Shown: positions 21,876 through 32,191 of the stretch, one piece after another
Layout: each line of letters begins with the position of its first letter
Numbering within the stretch: position 1 is the first letter of the stretch
Source of the DNA: Datisca glomerata
Lineage: Eukaryota > Streptophyta > Magnoliopsida > Cucurbitales > Datiscaceae
Direction of reading: 5' to 3'
Assembly: GCA_003255025.1 (NCBI GenBank)
Contig: QANY01012059.1
Coordinates: forward strand, 372,001 to 436,000
Length of the DNA stretch: 64,000 nt
The notes under the pieces: generated by a model
Told to the model about the DNA's origin: nothing
Databases searched by the model: none
The model's input: the letters and a program-made list of their open reading frames with translations, nothing else
Program-made: the position numbers and the translations under genes

Positions 21876-23860
21876 CTCTTAATGCTATTCTCTGAATCAA
21901 ATTTGAATCTTCCCTATGATTTTTCAATTATTGACGATATCATTCCCTCATTAGTATCTACTAAGGAGGATAACCGTTTTCCTGCCCTTCCAGATGCTAA
22001 TGGTGTAAAAAATGCGATTTATGCTCTTGATACTAAAGTGCTCCAAGTCCTGACGGTTTTATTGGCTCATTTTTCCACGCTTGTTGGGATATTGTTGGTA
22101 GTGATATGATTAAAATTATTCAGTTCTTTTTTAGATTCGGTCACATTACGCCTGGCTTAAACTCACTTTTATGGTTTTGGTTCCAAAAGTCTTTGATGCC
22201 TCAAAGATTGATCATTTTCATCCTATTGTTCTCGGCAACTTGTTAATATATTGAGCATAATTGTTTCTCGAAATCAATTCAATTTTATTCAAGGTCTTCA
22301 TATTGAGAATTGCGTTATGGTCTCTTCTGATTGTGTCAATAGTTTCAATAAAAAGTGTTATGGTGGTAATGTTGCTATGGAAATTGACATCAGTAAAGTT
22401 TTTGATTTCTATGCGATGATCTTTCATTATTCGGGTCCTTTCAGCCTAATGGCAGTCTATAAGGTTAATTTAGCTGTTAAAGAGGTGTACTCAGGAAGAT
22501 CATTTCTCGGTATTGATGAAGATTTTCTCGGTTTGGATGCCCTTTGCCTTGGGCAACATAACTACTAAGCAGGCTTATATGCATTTTAATGATCTCTAGG
22601 AAAAATCTTTCTGGGTTGCTCATATTTGGTCTTCATATATCTCTCCCTCTCACTAAAAAATTATTTTGCGGGCTCTTTTTAATAGGTTACCTACCATGGA
22701 TCTCTTCCAGGCTAGTGGGATCACTTTAGAGCCACATTGTGCTTTATGTAAACTAGATGTTGAATATGGATCATAATTTTCTTCATTGTCCTTATACTTC
22801 TGCAATTTGGACTAGTATTTCAATCAAATTCTAGAGACAGTTGGATATTTAATCTAATTTTACAAACTTTTTAGAAAGGTTGTTTTTGTCTCCATGAGTG
22901 ATCAACGTTTTAGTATTTTAAGGGCTGGTATTAAGGTGGCTGTCTGTGCTATTTAGCACGCTCTAATAGATCCATATGTGAAGATGATTTAATCTTGATC
23001 GACCGATCTTTATCTTTTGTTTGGACTTATTTGCTTGATGCTAATAGATTGTAAGGAGGTACTATGCACAACTCCATCATTAACGACCTTATTGTTCTTC
23101 ATTCTCTTGGTATTAAAGGAATTCCTCCAAAGGCTCCAAAGATTATTCTTGTTCATTAGCTTCCTCCTTTTCAAGGTTGGATCAAGATGAATACTGATGA
23201 TGCGATTCTTGGATGTCCGCGTAATGGTGGATATGGTGGAATCTTCCATAATCATCGTTGGTTTTATAAAGATGGTTTCGTCTTACCTTTAGTATCGGCA
23301 ATAAATTACGCTTATCAGAAAAATTGGACTTTCCTTTGGTTGGAGAGTGACTCGACATACGTAGTTTCTCTTCTTATCTCTTGTTCACTTGAGGTGCCTT
23401 GGTCTTTTAATGGTGTTTGGTCTCGATATTTACATCTTATTTCTTATTTGAAATTTTTTATTTCTCATATCTTCAGAAAAGATAACCGAATTGCAGATCT
23501 TCTTTCCAAGCTTGATGTCACTACTGAGTGTCTCATCTGGTACTCTGAGCTTCCTGCTTCTTGTCAGCAGTCATACCTTGACGATTTGGTGGGTCAGTGT
23601 ACTTATAGATTTAAATAGTTATATGGCTAGTACTTTTTTTTCTTTTCTAAGTTGTCCCCAATGAGACTTTTAGTAGGTAACAATTTTTTAAAGAGGCTAG
23701 CTAAGGGGCTTTTACATTCTGTATCTTCTCTTTTTATTGTGTTATGTTGCTATTTCTTTAATTAACTATTTTCTAACAAAAATGTGCACTGATTTTTGTT
23801 GCGTTAGTTTCTATTTGGTATACGTTTGCTAATTATAAATGTAAACATTCATTAAAATAA
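21876..23860 (+). pseudogene. LINE 3' part: RT remnant, zinc-binding domain, RNase H and 3' UTR
   Basis: The open frame 21786-22109 ends in LINE sequence (DFSIIDDIIPSLV, FPALPDANGVKNAIYALDTK). The RT core is shortened: MEIDISKVFDF near 22378-22410 is followed almost at once by SFLGIDEDF, which belongs near the C-terminus, so most of the palm (including the YADD box) is deleted. The zinc-binding (zf-RVT) segment NRLPTMDLFQASG...CALCK follows at 22685-22755. The RNase H domain (RVT_3 type) is open at 23187-23618 with WIKMNTDDA, the WLESDSTYVV motif and HIFRKDNRIADLLSK. A T-rich 3' UTR runs to about 23860. It is nonfunctional. Confidence 0.85.
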
Positions 23861-23874
23861 AATTTTTAGCTACA

Positions 23875-23925
23875 TGATAACATCAAGTAGAATAAATTTC
23901 TACTTGTGTGGTGTTATCTCCCTTT
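23875..23925. repeat. Imperfect hairpin
   Basis: GATAACATCAAGTAGAA and TTCTACTTGTGTGGTGTTATC can pair with a small bulge around a short AT loop. It lies between the LINE 3' end and the left copia LTR. Its role is unknown. Confidence 0.5.
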
Positions 23926-23979
23926 ACTATAGAAGAAAATTACTTTTAATTAACTATTTTTATGTATCAAATATTTTTG

Positions 23980-24654
23980 AGTTCTGCTGATTCTTTAATG
24001 AATGATAAATTTATGATCTTATCATAAATTTGATCACTTATATAATTCAAGACTTGAATTAATAATTAAGAGAACTATTTATCTGACTTCATAGTGAATG
24101 AACATTCCCATTTGTTTACTTCATTATGCTTGCAAGATACAAACAATTGAGTTCAATGAGTTATGTGAACTTTTACTAAGCAAAAAAGCATACCATTATA
24201 AACAATTAGTATGTTAATTACTCTAGAGTGAGGTCCTTCTATTTATGATCATTAGATGATAAAGTGTAAATACTCTATTTTCTAGTGATATTATCAAAGT
24301 TTATATTTGTTGTGTCTTAGTCCTATACAATCCCATTATATAAAGTAAATGTCTTCGCAATAACATTGCGAATAAGACTATTCCACTCATTATGGAAATG
24401 AGATGTACTTGTAATATTGATTAATTAAATATCTTATTTAGTAACATGTATTTTTTTATCATTAGCCTTGACATTATTCACTTGTACATAACTCTTATAT
24501 ACAATGTTTAAGGTACAAATATTGATCATTGAGTTCATGACATTTATAAGCATATAACATACATGCATACAAATAGTAAATGAAAAACTACTTTATTTGT
24601 TAATTAGCAATACAATCTTTACATCATATACTTTAAGGGCATTATTCCAAACAT
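23980..24654 (-). repeat. Left (3') LTR of deleted copia element
   Basis: From GAGTTCTGCTGATTC to the end CCAAACA it aligns with the right LTR at 26839-27533 in many stretches: GAATGATAAATTTAT, TCATAAATTTGA, CTGACTTCATA, GAACTTTTACT, the CATACAAATA, GAAAAACTACT segment and the final GGCATTA. The two copies have many substitutions and small indels, so the insertion is old. The outer (left) edge is unclear. Confidence 0.7.
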
Positions 24655-26520
24655 TATCCCACGTGCCTTAAAGCAAATGAGAAAGGTTGTCCAAAACCCT
24701 CTAGACAGCTTCTTGGTTCTATTAAATTTGCCACTGCTCCACTGTCATCATAGTAAAGAGTAAATGGTTTATTCATATCTTGAATGACTTTCAGGATCTG
24801 TCAAAAGCTTGCAGAGCCACACTGCTTCCCTCGTTGCTTCACAAGCCGCTACATAATCAATCATCATAGTATAATCAACATTACAAACTTTTTTATGCTT
24901 CAACATATTATAGCTTATTCACCAAAGTGAATGTCGATGCTTACTTTGACATTTAAGAATCTCCTTTTTATTGAAAGTCATCATCAATGCATGCTAGAGC
25001 AATCAATTTTTCTAAGTCTATATCAACAACATATACTTTCTCGTTCTCCTTAGATACTTAAGAATGTGTTTGATCCCCAACCAATGATTTAATCCCAGAT
25101 TTTACTGAAAATGACTGACCACTCCCAGCACTAATAGTTTATTTTTACGATCTTAGATGAGTCAAATCTTTAAGAACACAGCTTGCCTTTCCCAAATAAT
25201 TTACTTGGAGTTGTTTAACTAGCTAGATTTTTACACTTGATATCGATTCTATATCATTCCCAATAAATAAAATATCATCATATAAAAAATTAAGAATTCA
25301 CCTTCTTGTCTTTGATATATGTGCACCCACATGATTCTTCCAGATTTTGATCAAATCTGTAATACTTAGCAGCCTCATAAAATGATGTTCCATGATTTAG
25401 AAGCCTGCTCGAGTCCATAAATAGATGTTTGCAGCTTGTAAACTTTTTACTCTTAGCTTTTAGGCATGAACCCTTTTGGCCGCATCACACAGATGCTTTC
25501 ATCAAGATGGCCATTCAGAAAAGCCGTATTGACATCAATTTTTTGTATCTCATCATCAAAATATGCAACAATGGATAAAAGTATCTTAATGGACTTGAGC
25601 ATGGTTCTTGTGAGAATGTCTCTTCATAATCAAGTCCTTCCTTTTGGGTAAAACCATTTACCACAAACCTAGCTTTAAAACCCAACTTCCTGTCCACTAT
25701 CTTTCTGTTTAAGATCTATTTGCATCCTATGGGTTTCACCCTTTCAGGAAGATTCATAAGATCCTATACCGAGTTAGATTACATCGACTTCATCTTGAGG
25801 TTTATTACCTCTTTCCATTTTTGATTATCGGAATCATCTTGTGCCTCTCTTGTATAACAATTAGGTAATATGATTATCCTTTAAAAACACCATGGTAATA
25901 AAGAATTATGATATTGACTCGTGTTCTTCTCATCTTGTCGTTTGACTACAATTGTTAGTCATGGTCTGGTCTATTTAGAAAGTAACTCCTCTAGCACAAC
26001 TTTGCTACAAGTTTTGGAGCCAGTCATACAATCATTCTCAAGAAAAGTAGCATTATCAATATAATACATTCAAAATTCCACACATATCAAAATGCACAAT
26101 TTCAAGTGGTGTCTTGGCTCTTTGACTTTTAGTCGATAATTGTATGGTCATCTGACCTCCTAAATAGGGTTCACAGACTGGTAAAGCGCCAACTCTCTCC
26201 CTCTCTCTCTCTCTCTTAAACTACTATCCTTTAACAACCTTTAATCTTATTTAGGTTAATATGGCCAAGTATAAGATGTCATGGATATGTGTCATCCTCG
26301 TGAGAAATCTTTTTCATTTTAGTACTTGGTTCGACATTTTTTAACAGTTTAATATTCAGTAGTGTATTAGATTTTTGTCTTATATAATAAAGACCATGAC
26401 CTGAACTCGCATATTTTAGAAATAGTAACCACTTAGTATCGAAAGAAACTTTATATCATTGTTCAGTCAGTATGTGACAAAAGAACGCTCTTATTATCAC
26501 ATATTTACAGAATGTGTAAT
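24655..26520 (-). pseudogene. Deleted Ty1/copia polyprotein
   Basis: Read on the minus strand from the right: a GAG-pre-integrase remnant (HLILGHINLNKIKGC near 26285-26235), a short integrase start (STKSQRAKTPLEIVHFDMCG near 26130-26060), then directly RT (KLGFKARFVVNGFTQKEGLDYEETF near 25690-25620). The catalytic box is damaged (LYDDILFIGND near 25280, one residue short of YVDD). RNase H follows, with an LYYDDSGAVANLIEPRS-like end near 24770-24700. Most of gag and the integrase core are absent. It lies between two diverged LTRs in the proper order. Confidence 0.75.
26195..26217. repeat. (CT)n microsatellite
   Basis: A short run of CT dinucleotides inside the GAG-pre-integrase region of the deleted copia element. 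Confidence 0.85.
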
Positions 26521-26529
26521 AATTTAGAC

Positions 26530-27533
26530 TTTGTTGATTCTAAATTATTAATCGTAATCTCATTTACTTTTCCAACTAATGTTCAAAGAGATAGCATAGG
26601 GTCCATTGACCTAAAATTTTAAGCTCCAATAAAATTGATAATTAATTAAACTCTTTAATCAATAGATCATTTCATTAGTTTCAAATTTATTCTACAATAA
26701 ATTTGAAATTGCGTTATTGAAATTATTGAACACTCAAAGAATTGAATATTCCATATATAAATACTCATATGTATCAATCCTCACAAATAACTCATAATTA
26801 GAATTAGGTCAATAATTCGTTATTAAGACTTTCTCCTTGAGTTCTGTCGATCTTGATGAATGATAAATTTATATTTTTATCATAAATTTGAGAGCTCATA
26901 TTATTCAAGACCTAAATCAGTATTCAAAGAAATTATTTGTCTGACTTCATAATGAACAAATGGTTTGTATGTAATAAATTAACAATTATCAACTATTTAG
27001 TCATTATACTTCCAAAGATACAAGGAACTGAGTTTGATTAGTTATATGAACTTTTACTGAGTAAGTAAACAAATATTACTTTATAAACATGAGTATGTTA
27101 ATTACTCATGACTGAGATCTTTCTATATATGATCATGAGTATTACAAATTTTTAAACTCTCGGTATTATTAGATATTTAATTTTATCATGTCTCAGTCGT
27201 ATATAATCTCATTATAAAATAATGTCATTAAATTATCTTCACATTAACAGTTTGGATAAAATGTTTCATTTTTAATGGAATGAGATGCACTTGTAACTAT
27301 TGATTAATTAAGTACTCTAACATTAATTATTAAACACGGATGGTTTTCATTTATCATTAAACATTATCCTCTTGTATATAACGCTTAGGTAGAATGTTTA
27401 AGGTCACATATAATAAATGACATTTATAAAGTATCTAACACACGTGCATACAAATATTAATGAAAAACTACTCTAATTATTAATTAGCAATAAAGTTTTT
27501 ATATCATATGTTTTAAAGGCATTAGGTCCTACA
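26530..27533 (-). repeat. Right (5') LTR of deleted copia element
   Basis: It is AT-rich, non-coding, and aligned with the left LTR over about 26839-27533. The minus-strand start is TGTAGGACCTAATGCC. The inner edge and the primer binding site could not be located, probably because of deletion. Confidence 0.6.
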
Positions 27534-28190
27534 TATATACGTGTGACTTTTGATATTACTTAAACCATATGTTAGATTGCATTGATCGGTATTGATATGA
27601 CTTGAATCATGTGTTAGACTGTACTTATCACACGAGACATAGATTGCTCTAGGGATGTTTGGAATTCCAGGTCGAAAATAATATATATTTAACTTATTGT
27701 AAATTTTTAATTCACGTACAAGTTTTTGTAAATTCCAAAAGGCAACAAGCAATTAATTGTTTTAGCAAATAATAACTAGATCCATTGATATAACATGAAC
27801 ACAATAGTTTATAGAAATTGCATAACTTCTAACTTGAAAACGGATCAAATTAATCTATTTACAACTTTCATTTTCATGATTGTGAAGCAGTAGATTTACA
27901 CTAGTCCCATGTTGAAGTTTGAAGATGAAAACATCAAGCTTGGACACATTTACTCTAATTGGATGCTTCATCTCTCGCGCCGCCGTTTCATGAAGTAAGA
28001 GTCATCATTAATCAGATTTATACACTAAAAGATGTGCATGTCGTGTCATTAAAGTGAATCATTGCATCGCGTGAGCTATGAAAAGGCGGGAAGCTAAAGG
28101 ACGTACCCATTAATGAGGCGCCATCGCTTCACCTACCTAGGCATTAAGTGAGGCGTGGAAAGGCGCTCCTTTGACTTGTTGCCTTTCCAC
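27534..28190. other. Non-coding stretch ahead of the PMD pseudogene
   Basis: The first 400 bp are AT-rich with no signal. From about 27940 the base composition becomes richer in GC, with a repeated GAGGCG/AGGCG motif (28115-28170), consistent with the promoter region of the following PMD copy. Confidence 0.4.
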
Positions 28191-28194
28191 CCTT

Positions 28195-28202
28195 TATAAA
28201 TA
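28195..28202 (+). promoter_or_regulatory. TATA box of PMD pseudogene
   Basis: TATAAATA lies about 127 bp before the ATG at 28322 and is followed by a CT-rich leader with TTCACTTCTCTCTC, the usual layout of a plant core promoter. Confidence 0.6.
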
Positions 28203-28321
28203 GGGTGAGTGAGCTTCTTTCACTTCTCTCTCAAGCTCTCTCCATCGCGTTTTTGAAGCTCTCAATCTTTCCTCATTTTTCTTCTCCAATCAACTTCCTT
28301 CTTTTCTTTTCACCGGAATCA

Positions 28322-30381
28322 ATGGCTCCTGAGAAAGTCATTCTTACCTACAGCAAACACACTCCCGACGCCAAAATGTCCTTCGAAGCCATGGAACATC
28401 TCTGACGAAATTGCCAAACGCATCATTCATTGGATGGAGAAAAGCCTGGAGGTTGCTATTCCCCGTCTTCTTCCTTGCTGATGGAGAAAGAGGTCCCTGG
28501 GGATTGCGATGGCTTGAAGGCGGCTTCTGTCCCACTGCCAAAGGCGACTTACAACGATTTCCCCTATTTTTCATCTCCTACGACTGTCATACTAGGCCGG
28601 GTGGGTTGGCTAGAATGGTGCGAGTATGTATTTTCCATCCCTAGATACGTTACTATTTTGAGGGACGCTGGTATTTATGAAGTTTTGAAGGTCAGCTCCC
28701 GCCTTCACATCCGCTACGATTACACTGCCATACGCCTTAGTGCTGGGCTGGAGTAGGCAGACCTATACTTTTGTCGTCGGTTGGGGTGAATTTAAGACTA
28801 CATTGGAGGACGTCCACATGCTCTTGCGCCTTCCTTTCTTTGGCGACCACGACGCTATTTCAAGTGCTTCTACTCCCAAGGAGAAAGAGACTATCAGGCT
28901 CCTAAATGAGGGTATATCCAAATCTTACATACCCAACGCTCCTGGGACCCCGAGTAAGAGGGCCAATTTTTTTGGTTGGCTCTATCATTTTTTCAAGGAT
29001 GTGGAAGCTCCTATAAAGAAGAAAGCTCCAAGGCGAGAGGTTAAGAAGGTTGCTCATTTTAGGAACAGGTCTGTGGAGCTTTCTACCTTTGTGGCAATGT
29101 GGGTCTTATGATACATCTTTGAAGGTACGTATTTACATATATATTTCATTTCCTTTGCCTTCACTTTCATGCACCCAAACAATCAATTATAAGTTTCACT
29201 GTAAGAATAATCAGACATGTTTTTGTGTATATTCCGCCTAGAGGCTTCAATGTAGTGCCACCATTAAACCGCATAATATGTTGCCACCTTTGGATTCTAC
29301 TACATCATCGCTCTTGGACTTTTATTTTCGTAAGACATGTTTTCGTGTAATAATTAAGCATGTTTTCTTTACGCTTGCAGGGAGGCCCACAGACATGATC
29401 AACCCTCGTGTTTTCACAATGACAATCAAGCTAGCCATAGGCTGTAAAATCACCCTGGCCCCCATTTTCTTGGTAAACTTACACTTTTTGCTGGATCGCC
29501 TCCATGGAGACTTAGAGAGGAGCTTGGGGCTTTACAAGATCAGCTCCTTCATCGACTGCGGGTTCTACAGATGTTCATCTAAGATAGGTTCCCCATGTGT
29601 GCTCCCTCTCGGGTTCCCGTCTCCGTTCTCTACAAGGGTTGCATTGACCCACCTCGGGCATGAGCGTGGTTCGGGAATAAAATCCCAAAGAAGCAGAGCT
29701 TCCCTACGGACGTTGATGTTTTTTATTACTTCAAGGCACGGCCTCCAAACAGACATATTAGGGGTGAGGTATGACCCCTCCTTGGGAAAGACATCGACCT
29801 GACTTGGGTGGTTCGCCTATATTCATCTTTGACATTGATCAGATTATCCTTGTCATCATCATGCCTTCGACGCTTCTCGTGGTGATTGAGTGCGAAGGCG
29901 AGTCTGGCATCCACGCCATTGCGAGCACTCTTTATTAGTGACACCCGGGCTGCTCGTCAGTTTGGTTTTGGTCAGGGTCTTCCGTGTCTCAGCTTTAAGG
30001 ACACATTTTCATTGGCTGGGGGGAGCACACAATTACAGTAATGTTAATAAATCCTTCCGAGTCCCTTAGTCAACTTGTCAGCCCATAATATCCACACTGA
30101 TGAAGAAGTATTGACAGAATCTGGCCAGCTAGTCGCAAGAGTTCCCTCAATCCCCTCCTGCTGATTTGTCTCAGGGTTAAGCTGCTGCCTGTAGGGTGAA
30201 GAAGACTAAGCCGAGGAAGATAACACGGAGATGTTTGAGGGTGGTAGCGAGAGGTATCTCCATCCAGGAGCCAACTGGGGTACTCGCCCCCGATGAGTCT
30301 GGTCCCCGCGGTGGTGCTTCCATGCCAACATGTTGGATCCCCGATGAGTCTGGTCCCCGCGGTGGTGCTTCCATGCCAACA
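28322..30381 (+). pseudogene. Plant mobile domain (PMD) gene, 5' part
   Basis: The ATG at 28322 opens MAPEKVILTYSKHTP, but the frame stops at 28404 and the protein goes on in other frames. YNDFPYF..PTTVILGRVGWLEW lies near 28550-28620, then LRDAGIYEVLKVSS. The core PMD signature (TYTFVVGWGEFKTTLEDVHMLLRLPFFGDHD) lies at 28765-28850, followed by FFGWLYHFF and SVELSTFVAMWVL. An intron (about 29110-29380) separates this from GGPTDMINPRVFTMTIKLAIG and LDRLHGDLERSLGLYKIS. ARQFGFGQGLP follows near 29950. The family comprises host genes (MAIN/MAIL-like, nuclear, linked to gene silencing) and many transposon-borne copies; this copy resembles the second kind. Frameshifts and a copia insertion at 30382 break it. 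Confidence 0.75.
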
Positions 30382-30390
30382 TGTTGGATC
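30292..30390. repeat. 51-bp tandem duplication across the retrotransposon junction
   Basis: GATGAGTCTGGTCCCCGCGG and the following bases to TGTTGGATC occur twice with a 51-bp period (starting 30292 and 30343). The last nine bases, TGTTGGATC, are also the first nine bases of the copia LTR. Confidence 0.9.
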
Positions 30391-32191
30391 GTGTTTTAAA
30401 AATTTGAGGAAAACATTGAACCACAAATGGTTCGTGGATGAAAAATAAAAAAATTTGACGTCAACTATTTAATATAAAATATTTTATGATCATACATATT
30501 TAGATTGACCTATTTAGAATAGGTGAAAATAATATTATACTTTTTTTGTATCAGAGAAGCTCTGACTTGATAAAATCTTATTGATTGTTTTGTATTATTT
30601 ATTCTTCGTAGAACTTGAATAAATTTTTACATCAATAATCACTTGTAGGATTCAGAAGTATATCTCAATATGATATAATCAGGAATTAAGTGTGGGTTCT
30701 CAAAATAACAGCAGAAAAAATAATTTTTTCTCTTCCTCTCGATTTTGGTGGCAACAGGGACGGGGGAGAGAAACTGTTTCCTTTGCTCTGTGTAATCACA
30801 CACTGTAATCAAAGTTGTGTCAACACACTTAGAGAGGCAACCATAATGCCATCCCTTTTATAAATATCATGAAATTTACACATATACCCTTATATTGTAA
30901 TTGTCAAAATTTTAAATCTTACTAGAGTTAATACTGTGTCTAAATTCATCATACCAAATTGATAAATTTAATTGCTCTCCATCAATTAATTAATTTCTTT
31001 TGTTTACTAATTATCCAATAACTAGAAAATAAAAACTAATTAATTTGAACATTAATTTTTTTCATTCACTACTTTAGTAATACCCATCACATATGGGTTG
31101 AGAAAGTATATATTGGTTCAAAACACATTTTTGGTCTAACTTGTGTTGTTCCTCATTCCTGTCCTTATGAACTACTCCTAAGACCGAATGGATCCATATG
31201 AATAAAACTATAGGATTCAAATACTCGACGAATTTATGTCCATAAACACCTGACCTATTTAATAATGACATCGTACGACTTCGCTACAGATCCGATACTG
31301 AATCAACTTTCGATTCATACGCTCTACATTTTCTGTTGGTGAAAAACACTTTTTATTTCACGGTTCACATAATATTTTGCTATGTTATCCTTCGTGAATA
31401 TCAGTAATAGGAACGACTCTAGTTATTATTTCATTTACTCCTTTATTGATAATTAATAAGGACATAACAGTGAATTATCTCGCACGGTTCACCACGTCTT
31501 ATTCAATGATTCATTTCATTGAGTAACTGGTCAGATTTGTTTACTCACACACCCATTAATAAAGTATAAGGTGAGATATTGTTGCATTTTGCAATCTCAC
31601 CACGAATTTCATATCTATGAATCATGTAACTCCAACATAGTTGAACCACGATCCTAACAGTCGAGGTATTGTCCGACAATTCAAACTCACTCCTTTGGCG
31701 TATCAAAGACCGTAAATAACTAAATCAAGTTTCGTATTCACCTCACGATTAAGGTAATCATGAAAATACTCTTAAGGTGTAAATAATTAGATTTAGAGCT
31801 TGATAAATGACTATGCTCCAAACTAATTTGTTATTGGTCTATTCAATATGTTCCATAACACGTTTAGGTCAACCATTGGAGTCTCCACTCCCATGCCTCA
31901 AGACTGTCATCATTTGGTTCAACCTAACAGTTGTAATCGAATTCGATTACCCAGTCGATCCTAAGACTATGAATAACATTTTGAACTATTTCAAAAAAGT
32001 TTGTTTGGAAGACCCATCACTCTTTACTCTTATTACGTTGACACTAGTTCCAACACTTGAGTAAATTATAAGCACACTTTAATTAATAGAAAAACTTTCA
32101 TTCATTTATTAAATTCAGTTAAAATGTATGAGAAATAACTAAATACTCATAAATAGTTATTACACCCTACTTTATGGACATAATTCCAACA
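30382..32191 (-). repeat. Left (3') LTR of copia element 1
   Basis: It is 1810 bp, from TGTTGGATCG to AATTCCAACA. It matches the LTRs at 37109-38273, 40200-41157 and 46459-48180 (shared: TTTTAAAAATTTGAGG at the start, ATTGTTGCATTTTGCAATCTCAC, TTATGGACATAATTCCAACA at the end). The apparent open frames at 31074-31271 (-) and 31807-32064 (+) lie in it and encode nothing recognisable. Confidence 0.9.

Noticed and set aside
23871..27533. 5-bp CTACA on both sides of the deleted copia element as target duplication
   Set aside because: On the right side CTACA is needed as the LTR terminus itself, so it cannot also be the duplication.
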